A stretch of 60,000 nucleotides of DNA from Lingula anatina (lineage: Eukaryota > Brachiopoda > Lingulata > Lingulida > Lingulidae), in NCBI RefSeq assembly GCF_001039355.2, contig NW_019775946.1, positions 510,417-570,416 of the forward strand, read 5' to 3'. The notes below the pieces were generated by a model that worked only from the letters and a program-made list of their open reading frames with translations, did not search any database and was not told the DNA's origin. A program made the translations under genes and the position numbers. How positions within the stretch are numbered: position 1 is the stretch's first letter; the number at the start of each line of letters is the position of its first letter. Shown piece by piece: positions 13,801 through 23,327 of the stretch.

Positions 13801-16737
13801 CTGTTTTGCTGCCCATAACAGAGGCATTTTACTTTTTCTATACAACATGTTTTTCTTAAACAACAACAGATTATCAATTTGTAATGTACATTTTTTTTAT
13901 TCCATACACTTTGAAAAAAATATGAAAAAAAGCTCCACCTTCATAATAAGTAGAACAACAGGTTGTAAGTTAATCTTCAGCAGATTCAGTATTATTTTCC
14001 ATTATCTCTTCCTTGTCCTGAGTCAGAATACATTCTAACTTTAATTCATATATTAAACTCCCCTTTTTCTTCATCCTCAGTATCCTCTAACATAAGCATT
14101 CCTTTCCCTTTCCTAAGGATGATATTGAAGGCTATTGCTTTGTGTCTTGATTTTTCTATGCTGCATTCTCGTTTGATCAGTAGTGGATTGTCTGAAGCAC
14201 AAACAGAACAAGAGTCTCCCTGGCCCAGGTAGGCATCTCCAGCAAAATACATCTGGGTTATGATAGATATGTGTCCGGGGTGGGTCACCTTGAAGTGGAT
14301 ATGGGCTGGACGATGGCCGTAGTTGCCTGGATGGATGGTCCAGAATTGGAAGTAGCCCTCCTGGTTGGTATATATGAAACCCCTGCACCAAAACTTGTGG
14401 TAATTTCCCGTATGGTCAGCCTGCCATATTTCCAACTGAGCTGCTGCTAGGGGAGTCGCACAGTCTTCCGATTTGACCTGACCCATCACCCAAAGCTTGT
14501 GAAGGCTGGCAAAGGCTGGGTCTTTTTCACATAGATTTTCATCTTTTTCAAGTTGGCGCTGGTGCTTGAGTACCATGTAGTAAGGTCCAATGACATCAGG
14601 AGGGGTCAGTTCGCAGCTGCCTCCCGTAGTCTGCGCCTTTACAGTCAGTAGAAAATAGCTCAAAACCCACAAAAGTTTCATGTTGTGAAATTTTGCTCTG
14701 AAGCTTCTGTTTGTGTTCCTGTAGTTTCTAGGATGCATAAAATGAAAAAATGCCATGCGCTCGTTTTTTATGAGGTTTTATCTCAGGATCAGCATGCCAC
14801 CAGAATGTCCAATTGTCAATATATTCTACCATCTGTCTTTTAAATTGTTCTCATCAATCTCAGCTAACAATGGCTTAAGAGGTGCAGAATTAATTTGTAT
14901 TTGCTAGGAGGAACTTATGTGATCATTGAATTTGATGGCTTACATTTCTCCTTGGACAAAGAAAGGATTATTGGTTCTCCTTGAACGGCACTTCAAATTC
15001 CAATAAGCTCAGATTTGTGTTTGAAAGTATTTGCTTGCCTCTTCTTTGATTTGATTGCACTTATGATGAAATTGAGATATTCTCTTTCATGCCTGTGATG
15101 GCAAAAAGCTGGTGCTTTTGAGGTCATACTTAAGAAGTTCAGGCTGAGTTGATGGAGAAATGCATGAATATGGGCATATGCAGTACTACAGTTTCACGTT
15201 TTTCTCTCATACATATCACAGCAAAGCCCGCATAGGCTGCTAGCACAAGAAAGGAAAAAATACACTGAATATAAACAGTGGATGGATTTCTACACAAGTG
15301 AAGGTCTAGTAAATAAGCAGAATCCTTAGCATAGGATTTGCATATAACTATTTCATTATATATTTTAAAATTTTGCTTTTTTTCCAGGAGAAGTTTACCC
15401 CTGTGAAGTATTTCTCCATAGACCGTGTGTTCAGGAATGAGACCCTTGATGCCACCCATCTGGCAGAGTTCCACCAGATAGAGGGTCTGGTGGCAGACTA
15501 TGGCCTCACGCTTGGGGACTTGATGGGAGTTATCAAAGAATTCTTTAAAAAACTAGGTGGGTGAGATGAAAAGTGAAGTTTTAGACCTGTTGTTATAGTT
15601 ACAATAGCTAGTATATTATTCTGCACAGTGTGATTTCTTTGGTTATGTAGTTTTCATGGATGCTAATGGTGTGAAAGTTTATGTGTAACTAAACTGGTAA
15701 AAGAAATTAACCAATATGTATGTGGTCATATCCCATTAGGTATCCAGAAATTGCGTTTCAAGCCAGCATACAACCCCTACACGGAACCTAGCATGGAGAT
15801 ATTTGGCTATCATCCAGGTATGGATTTCTTATGAAAGTTTATGAGAGTCAATGGAGAGAATTCTTATGAGAAGGTGATGCTAACTTTGCCTCGTGGTCAA
15901 ATATCTTCATTTGGAACAAAGCTAGATTTTATTTTTTGATGTGTAAACAAGGATTTTAACAGGTTCTGTTTTAAATAGTATTGACTAGTGTCGTTAAATG
16001 TTGGTGCCTCAGTTTTCACAAGATAATTGCTTATTATTATTATTATATCTAAGTCAGATAACATCCACTTGGTGAGAAACTGGTTTGCCTAATACAAAGC
16101 AAATGCCAGCTGAAAGTTCTAACCAGTGATTTGTTTTAAATATATTGTTTGATGGAAGATAGAGCATGCCCTTGTAAGCAACGTAGTGTAACTCTGTTTT
16201 AAACTGCAGGTCTGAAGAAATGGGTGGAGATTGGAAACTCGGGCGTTTTCCGACCAGAAATGTTGCTCCCCATGGGGTTGCCAGACAATGTTCAAGTGAT
16301 TGCTTGGGGACTTTCCTTAGAAAGGTATGGGCAGATTGCCAACCTTGTTATCTAAGAAAGTAATTTTAAGTTCATACCTTTATTTTTGTATTTATTATTT
16401 TTTGAAGGAAGAAACTGCTAGAACAATTTTGTTTCAGATTAAGAAATTTGCAGATAGTCCAAAGCAGATTTTGCAGATAGTCCAATGCAGATAAATCTTC
16501 AAGGACGTATAGATAGTATGTAAACAAAATTGGACTATAAAATGAGTATTTAGATTTAGTTATCTATAATAATATTAATACGAGCTCAGCAATCTGATTA
16601 AAATGATATTTCTCTTCTTTTCTGTCAGGCCCACCATGATCAAGTATGGCATAGACAACATCCGTGATCTGATTGGACCAAAAGTTAACCTACAAATGGT
16701 GTATAATAATCCTATATGTCGACTAGACAGACACTGA
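4898..16737 (+). CDS. FARSA: Phenylalanyl-tRNA synthetase alpha subunit, cytosolic
   Basis: Catalytic subunit of the cytosolic alpha2beta2 enzyme that charges tRNA-Phe. Thirteen exons: 4898-5035, 5699-5836, 5960-6061, 6450-6568, 6791-6883, 7184-7312, 7522-7637, 7883-7973, 8450-8549, 15388-15556, 15740-15817, 16210-16324, 16629-16737. They give 498 residues, close to the human length of about 508. The first ~150 residues form the winged-helix tRNA-binding region ([19 protein letters not shown]). Class II motif 1 lies near residues 228-262 ([20 protein letters not shown]), motif 2 near 350-375 ([19 protein letters not shown]) and motif 3 near 458-468 ([13 protein letters not shown]). All splice sites are GT-AG. 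Intron 9 is 6.8 kb and hosts three antisense reading frames; other introns are below 1 kb. Divergently paired with GCDH. Confidence 0.97.
5454..5635. repeat. Small inverted-repeat element in FARSA intron 1
   Basis: The 182-bp interval begins CATTGTTACTC and ends with its exact reverse complement GAGTAACAATG. Just inside lie C-rich tracts (5477-5515) on one side and a partly matching GGAGGGCAAGG on the other. It may be a MITE remnant; no target duplication is evident. Confidence 0.35.
9623..10591 (-). CDS. NHL-repeat beta-propeller protein, intronless
   Basis: The 322-residue frame carries about six NHL-type blades: roughly residues 20-65, 67-99 ([20 protein letters not shown]), 111-152 ([18 protein letters not shown]), 157-196 ([20 protein letters not shown]), 206-243 ([20 protein letters not shown]) and 250-279 ([20 protein letters not shown]). 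NHL propellers bind protein or RNA; the pattern resembles the C-terminal domain of TRIM2/TRIM3/TRIM71-like proteins. No RING, B-box or coiled coil precedes it: a stop codon lies in frame five codons upstream, although TTAG before the ATG could act as an acceptor for an unseen exon. An AATAAA on the minus strand lies at 9444-9449. It sits antisense in FARSA intron 9 and could be a processed TRIM fragment or a stand-alone propeller gene. Confidence 0.8.
   Translation of the reverse strand: MKRAQCVHSFNSLLGDDQDEEDCFITGLSTDGVNIYIIDRNGYEGENNRVKVFSYEGEFKFDWRFDGPQDITVSERGVIYVTSEGEKCVKFYSNLDREENRSNGENNNLFLNQLECPFGIAQDKEGHVLVCDSKQKTVYSFDTESEELVNMLQISEWECPQYIAVNKTNDTIVVSDWAAASVHIVNSSGDILAQYGDCQNNNRDPMNIPQGVCCDEDGFIYIADCWNHRIIMLDPDGKFVNYVAKETDGLHFPQALATNSAGELLVAERHSGMIKRFELIDVPIETISPEELQQFLIAALNYKPTLLAICYRGQQYAITYDV
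12481..12926 (-). CDS. Intradiol ring-cleavage dioxygenase homologue, 5' part missing
   Basis: The frame encodes about 148 residues of an intradiol dioxygenase core: [53 protein letters not shown] and a C-terminal [17 protein letters not shown]. Members use non-haem Fe(III) bound by two Tyr and two His to open catechol rings between the hydroxyls. Ligand candidates are present: Tyr in GSYHW, Tyr in PGNY, and both His of HIH. The signal peptide and the GPYY segment of the neighbour at 14046-14681 have no counterpart here. A pyrimidine-rich acceptor ending GTAG precedes 12926 and gives a phase-consistent exon, so an upstream exon may exist, but I find none before 14046. An AATAAA overlaps the last codons. 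It may be a truncated paralogue. Confidence 0.7.
14046..14681 (-). CDS. Secreted intradiol ring-cleavage dioxygenase-like protein
   Basis: A single-exon frame of 211 residues. I start at [16 protein letters not shown], a good signal peptide, rather than at the Met 25 codons upstream, because cleavage after Ala16 leaves the conserved N-terminal [13 protein letters not shown] (residues 23-35). The core is [20 protein letters not shown] (72-91), [11 protein letters not shown] (92-102), [20 protein letters not shown] (109-128) and HF. By comparison with protocatechuate 3,4-dioxygenase (Tyr408, Tyr447, His460, His462) the Fe(III) ligands should be Tyr94, Tyr121, His127 and His129. The Tyr-to-His loop is shorter than in bacterial enzymes. 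Such secreted single-domain forms are known in spider mites, where they are attributed to transfer from fungi. Extra Cys (23, 51, 74, 99) fit an extracellular protein. Substrate unknown. Confidence 0.82.
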   Translation of the reverse strand: MKLLWVLSYFLLTVKAQTTGGSCELTPPDVIGPYYMVLKHQRQLEKDENLCEKDPAFASLHKLWVMGQVKSEDCATPLAAAQLEIWQADHTGNYHKFWCRGFIYTNQEGYFQFWTIHPGNYGHRPAHIHFKVTHPGHISIITQMYFAGDAYLGQGDSCSVCASDNPLLIKRECSIEKSRHKAIAFNIILRKGKGMLMLEDTEDEEKGEFNI

Positions 16738-18484
16738 ATTCCTTGTGATTCTCTTTATGGTCCAAAGGCAAGCTTTGTGAAGCACCACTGGGACAAGCAT
16801 ATTTATTACAAATCCAATCACCTGGACTTTATATATCAGTCCCTTTTACCTGGAAAAAGAAATATCAGACCATGGAAAATTATGAAATATGATTTCATTC
16901 AACAGATTACAGCAAGAACATCCTTTGTGATTTGCCATCAGCTGCAATAGCCTTTAATTATCTGATTAAATCAATCTGATCAAAGGAATCAAAGAAATTG
17001 AAAGAAATGCCAATATATTTATCTCAGTAATAAATTGATAACCAACAGAAGATGCAGTATGATTTTTGTTAACAGATTCCAGGATACTTAACTAAAGGGG
17101 GGGGGGGGTTCAAGTTAATAGCCTTGCCATTTTTATGCAGTAATAATAATGAAGTTAATAAATGATAAATCAAAAATTTACTTTAATGCGATTCCCTCAA
17201 ACTCAAACATCTTCCCGTTGTGGGGCACATTTCTTTTCTTTTAAGGAGTGTTCATATAGATTATTTGTAGCAGCACAAAACGGATATCTTATAGCACATC
17301 ACTGCATTGTGCTTTGTGAACTAGCTGGTATGAACATCTTCTATGAAAATATTTTATCTTTTTGCAGTGCAGACATAATTGTGTTCTTTCCATCACTTGG
17401 ATTAGAATCTGTAGACCAATTTAATCCCTAGCTTTTCTTTAAAATAATGACATATTTCAAAGAATTTCACAAATGATTTTATTTTTATCCTCCCTTATTT
17501 CTGAAAAGTAACAGTAGAATTTAAAAAACCCTAAATCTGGATTATCTTGTAGTCTATCTTTTGACAACATAAATACACAAATGCATTTAAATGCCATTAA
17601 AATCTTTCATGCACATGCACGGACTTGACAATATATTGTGGAAATGTATAATAAACATGTTTTAGTTATTTTCTAACTTAAAGATCTAGATGAAAAATTT
17701 TGCGACAGGAAGAATGCAATATTTTCAGGTAACAAGTGTTTCAAAGTTTCAAAAGAGTTCTATGGTCCATGCCTGCATGGGTCACATCAAATTATTCTCA
17801 TTATTATCACTTTGTTTAATTCCATCTAATATTCCCATCTCAGATCCTCTGCTTCTCATACTTATATCAGGGGCACTTGTAAATAAACTTGTATTCATTT
17901 AATTCAAGCAGTACAAAGGGAAACCTATTTCCACACTTCCACAAAATAACAAAAATATCCATATTATGTCTCATAGATTTATATTTGAGATAGATAAAGC
18001 ACCTATACCCATTCCCTGTGACAACTCTACTGCAAGAAATAACCTATAAATATTAGTGAGAGACCAGACTGTCTGGATTCCATAACTTAGAATAACTTAC
18101 ACATGCTATGGAAGTACCATGAAAACATTTACCAAATGGGGAATGCACAAAAAAACCTGGTGTAGCTGCCTGTCTGCAAGTGAAGAAAACACCGTTTACA
18201 ATCTTGAGAGATATAACTATTCCACCAGGGAAAACAACAGAAAATGCCAGTTCAGTTTGTACAAGCACATTAAAACCCAAGTAGACGTAAACACCCTCTC
18301 ATCAAGGAGAGAAAAGAACTGTCCATTCAAGCATAATGAACATTTCGTCTGAGAAGAAATAGCTTGTTCTTATGCATATTGTAGAGGTCTGACTTAATGA
18401 AAAGTTCTGATTATACTTGATTATACCACTGATTATACCACTACTATTAAAGGTAATTGGTCTGAAAGGTTATGAAAAATCAGA
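16738..18484. other. FARSA 3' region and convergent YIPF 3' region
   Basis: No gene is seen in this 1.7-kb stretch between the convergent stop codons. It holds an AATAAA at 17029-17034, 292 bp after the FARSA stop, and an 11-base G run near 17098-17108. The short reading frames here look like chance. Confidence 0.7.
17029..17034 (+). terminator. Poly(A) signal, likely FARSA
   Basis: AATAAA is the first canonical hexamer found after the FARSA stop at 16737. Confidence 0.45.
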
Positions 18485-21400
18485 TCACGTTTTTGAAGAG
18501 TTCATGAGTTGCTTTGCAGCTGTTGTTAGAACTTGTGTCACTTTGGTTTGAGCTTCAGGGTTAGCTTGTAAATTAACCATAGATGTCACTGCTGCTGGTG
18601 TTGTCACATTTGATGATGAACCGGACTCACTTGCAAACCGGAAGAAATAAAGCTGGAATAAACAATATATGTATTACTCATCACAATTTAAATGTCAAAA
18701 GCTGTTTCATCTTTATTATAATATTAGACTTCAACCTTCTACAGTTAAAGATATGTTGGAACAGTAATTGGCAACATTAAAGATTGACCATGTACATGTA
18801 GTTCCCTGTCACTGAATGGCCACTCACCATAAATCCTACAGCTAACAAGCCATGCAGGAGAAATATGACAAGTAGAGTACCAAGAGCAACCTGAAAACAT
18901 ATACTGACACTACAGAAAGTATGCCAAAAAATATAACATAATGCATTTTATCTGTCTGTAATAATTTGGGCAACTCTTCAAAAAAAAAAAAGTGAACCCA
19001 TTAAATATTGTTAATACACTGAATAACTACCAACAATCAGTTTAAAAAAATGTTCAAGCATATTTGTCATTACATTGATCAAGAACCCAATCATACAAAG
19101 GAAATATATTCAATATATTTTTAAAGTAAATCTTCACATCTATCTTCCATCAATGACCCAATATTAACCCCAAATGTGCAAGTTAAATGTCTTTACAAAT
19201 AAAATAATTGATATGCAAATCAAAAAGAAAACAGGTAAAAGGTAAATGTTTGTTTTAGCTTTCAACATAAAGGGAGTTTTGTAATTAAAAACAAATGAGC
19301 TGCAGCGTTTATTGAGGAAAATATATCAATTGGATTATACCTACAAAAAATCTTGGTGGAAGATCACAAGCCATCCCCATTAATGGCAAGATATGGCAAA
19401 ATTGACCAAGCAAATTAATTTACAAATCAAATTTAAAGGGACAAGGATTGGGAAGTGGAAATCATTACAAAACCTCAAAAAAAAAAAAAAAAAATCTCAC
19501 ATATTTCCCCCCCAAATAAAAAAATTACCCACAATTTACCCACACCTCTTTTTCTTTCTAACACAGGCATGTCATTTGAGAGTTTCAAAATAAGAAAATA
19601 AAGTTTGATTTTGTTCAGTCAGCAAACAAACAACTAAACTATAGGAAAGGAAGCAAATTTATTGGTGCAAGATTTTTCATGAAAGAGCTTTTGATTGCAA
19701 AATTAACTCTCTGAACATAATGCTCAATGTTAACTTCACCTAATCCATTCATACACCAAAACATTTTTCAAAATCATTTAAACTTTAGATCTTTTTTTTT
19801 TTTAAATTTTGGTAGTCCCCACTGAAACATTATTTTCTCTCAACATTATAATTACTGTGGCATGCTCTATAATTTTGTTTCCTTAATTTCAATAACAATA
19901 AAATACTTAAAACATGGCATATTTTAGTTATGTTGGTCATTAATCAGAAAGCCCTTTATTTTGATAACTAAAAATCTCTACCTTAAGCTATTAAAAAAGC
20001 AGAGATTTTAATCTTAATAAAATTGTGAGTGAGGGTAGGGACGAAGGAGCCTGAATAAAGTGCCTTTTCAAAACACCAAAAACAAAGGAAAATCTCTTAC
20101 GGGGTCAAAGATCACAGACTTGAAAATAAAAATAAATTCAAATTATTGTATTATATTGCATGTAATATCAATGACCTCATAGTAAGTACAAAATGAGTCT
20201 CTAAAAAGGCTGAAAAAATGGTTTGTGTGCGGTACTTTAGAATAGACTGATGAGGAAATGACACAATATGCAACCCACCCCTTTAAATGCTAATGTTGTT
20301 AAAATTCCATTCTTTGAACAACAAATAAATAATTACTCAGATTATTTAAAATCAACAAAACAGCAACACTATTGTACACACTGTTAACAAATCAAGACAG
20401 AGTCTTGTCAACTTACTTTTTTATCATCTTCCTTCACCGCTGGCCAAAACACAATTACAAGGACTGTCCCAGATAGCACCATGGATAGAATCACCAATAA
20501 ATATTGAAGCCAACTGATATTAATCACCCACAGGATCTGAAATCAATTCAAAAACTTTATCTAGGTACACTGTAGGAAAGGTAACAAAATGGAATCTGCA
20601 TATATATATGAAGTCAGCACTAACTGAATAATATTTAAGGAGGGGAATCACCAAAATCGTGCCACAACAATATATAAATAAAAATTTGCCAGAATTTCAT
20701 CAGTTGTAAGTCAATACTTACTGACACTGGGACATATATGGCCAGAGAATACCCATATACACAGAGTATCTCTAAGAAGCTATATCCAGCTGAGCTACGC
20801 CTCCACCACAAGAACCCCCACAGCGCTAAGGGGACCAGGAGCCAATAGCTGAAGATTGCTGTAGCTGAGAATGTCACTGAAAGCAAATATATCAGAAATG
20901 AAATGATTCATCAAATAACAAATTAAAGTCTTTTTGTGAATACTGGTTGCCTTGTAAGTTGTGTTCTGCCCAAGGAGTTTCATTGAAATCTTGCTGCTAC
21001 AACACCAAACAAACTTAATTTATTAATAATTTCAATTAATTGAAAAATACAAAGCATACCAAGCAAGCACTGTTAAAAAGAAAACATAGTAATTTTTTGC
21101 CATAACTGTCAAACTATAAATACACACAGCAAACATGCAAAAGCTAAACAATATTAAGATTCTGTTAATTTCTCACCTTTGTGAAAATCATATTTCCATT
21201 CGTAATCTCTCCCTTCTGTGTGAAAATAGTTTGCCAGGTTTCCAGTGATTGCTGTGGTGAAAATTAATGTTGCACATATCCAAAAGGGACCTGGAATATT
21301 GGGGAAAAATGCTGTCAGGAAATCAAATGGTGCTCTCTCTACAGTTTTAATGTGATGTAATTTTGCATGCACATTTTAGTTACACTCAACAAGTCTTAGT

Positions 21401-23090
21401 CTCTCCAGTACTTTAGTATGTCTATATTACCCTTGGTTTTTACTTTTTAAAATCAATTTTGAATTACAGATAGAAAATTTTGAGAATTCAAAAATCATAC
21501 CATACAAGTCTGGGTTTGGTCTAATATAGGACTGGAGATAGTTAGATTTAGGCCTGGGCACCACAGAGTTCAGAATCCTGATTACTACTTGAATGGTGTC
21601 AACATCAAACAGGGTCTGGTAGTACTCAAATGTCCAAAACGATGGTTGTTTTTTGTCTGTCAACAGCTGGTAAGGAGAGAAAAAAAATTTATGATTTTAT
21701 CAAATACAAAAAAAAAATGTCTTCCATACTGATATAAATGTATTTATATCAAGGGGGAAAATTTAGCTTCAGATTCTTCAAGACTATTTTGTCAACTGGT
21801 CCAAACTAATTATTTTGGATTATTCAATTACATTATCTTATAATTTCCATTAGTCGATTGCAAAATGCATGAAACACTGCATCAAACATTGATGGTCAGG
21901 GTTTACTAAAGTGGTGTAGCAGAATCCATGTTAATGCATTGAGTTCAAATATACACATATTTCTTCAGCTATATGATTTAATACACTCTTATTAAATTAA
22001 TAGAATATAGTCCTGAATTCAAATGTCCACACATCACCTGTGGTTTGCCCTCCACTTCATCCTCAGAATCATCAGCTGCTGCAGGGAAAGTGGTAAATGT
22101 GTGTGTCTGACCATCTTCATCACGTGGACCCTTTTCAGAACCATGAATATGGGGAATATCTGGGAAAAAGCAATAGATGTTGTTTCCATCAAATTGTTTG
22201 TGAGCTTTGCTGGACTTTTTAAATCATAACATTGTTTTTCAAAGGAATTATATAAAAAGCTACTACCAGCATATACCAATATGTACACAAGTTGGATTTT
22301 CATAATATGCCTTACTGAACATCTGCTATCTATATACAGATACATGTTTAAGTCCGTTCTTAAATCATCATGAAGTAAAAGTAACAATGAAGGCTTTTTT
22401 GGGGGCGCCTTTAAATGAAACATGAGCCCCCATTCCCCAAACATCAACTCAGTTTATGACATACATGTAGTGGAAACTCTTGTTACTGAAGAAAAAGCAT
22501 TTCGATTAAGAGTATTTCAAACTCATCAAAAATCTAATTTAATTGATTCAGATACCTTGAAACTCTAACTGATCAGCTGGATCCTGCAATGAATAAAAAA
22601 AAGTTTTAGTTTGTATACAACATCTTGCAAATGGATTCATGTAGAGTCAGTGTAGCGTCAGTAGAGTTGCAATGTAATACTGGTATAACCTATTGATATT
22701 GCACTGTTAACTACCAGCTTGATACTTGATGGATGTAAAAACCATGTAAGACAACCTTTGTTTTATCCCACTACAAGATAAACATAACGTAAAACTTCAA
22801 TAATAATAAGGTCGTAAGTGGTAACCGGCCAAGTAAACCATAACTTAAAGTAACCATCACTTCACCAATGGTAAGTGAACAATGTATAAATATAGCTATA
22901 TTATTATCACAGATGAATAATTCATGCAACACTAAATGTACATGTACATCACACTCGTCTGCTTGTAGTTCACGATACTCAAAGAGAAAAATTACAGTCC
23001 TGATACATCACAAAGACCACACGAAACAGCAGAAACTGTTGTATTAAATACCTGATCAATATCAAGTAACGTGGAATCTTTTCCTGCCAT
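18485..23090 (-). CDS. YIPF1/YIPF2-type Yip1-domain Golgi membrane protein
   Basis: Nine exons on the minus strand: 23090-23052, 22583-22556, 22159-22038, 21666-21501, 21290-21177, 20876-20722, 20536-20417, 18890-18828, 18652-18485, giving 324 residues. An acidic cytosolic N-terminus leads to the family signature PSFWTFEYYQTLFDVDT (about residues 68-84) and SYIRPNPDLYGPFWICATL. Five membrane segments follow, near 119-141, 157-181, 189-208, 209-240 and 249-273, including WLLVPLALWGFLWW, SFLEILCVYGYSLAIYVP and VFWPAVKEDDKK. The short Ser/Thr-rich tail should face the lumen. YIPF proteins act in Golgi structure and ER-Golgi traffic with Rab GTPases. I cannot separate the vertebrate paralogues YIPF1 and YIPF2 here; head-to-head pairing with TIM29, as for human YIPF2/TIMM29, favours descent of the same locus. 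Confidence 0.95.
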
Positions 23091-23327
23091 TCTGTTGTAT
23101 GACACCTTCTAATGTGAAATTTGTGCCAAATTTGTGTTGGCACTTATTATAGTGCCGCAGCAAATTATTTTCCGGTTAAAATCTTACACTAAAAGGTCAT
23201 TAAAAGCTATGGTAAAATTGTATTATTTATATATTTATTTTTTACTTCTATACAAGAGTATTTTAGAAATCAAAGGTAGAGAATTATTTTGTTTCAAATT
23301 CAGCTCCGCAGCTACCATAATCAAAGC
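23091..23327. promoter_or_regulatory. Bidirectional YIPF/TIM29 promoter interval
   Basis: Only 237 bp lie between the divergent start codons. No TATA box or obvious factor site stands out. Its role is inferred from spacing and from the same arrangement in vertebrates. Confidence 0.5.

Larger units (their letters stand above)
8550..15387. other. FARSA intron 9, host of antisense genes
   Basis: This 6.8-kb intron is about ten times longer than the other FARSA introns. It holds the NHL frame (9623-10591) and two intradiol dioxygenase homologues (12481-12926, 14046-14681), all antisense. In 8550-9440, 10592-12480, 12927-14045 and 14682-15387 I see only AT-rich sequence with no recognisable gene or repeat family. 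The donor GTAAGA and acceptor TTTTTCCAG are strong, and flanking exons join in phase across conserved FARSA sequence. Confidence 0.85.
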
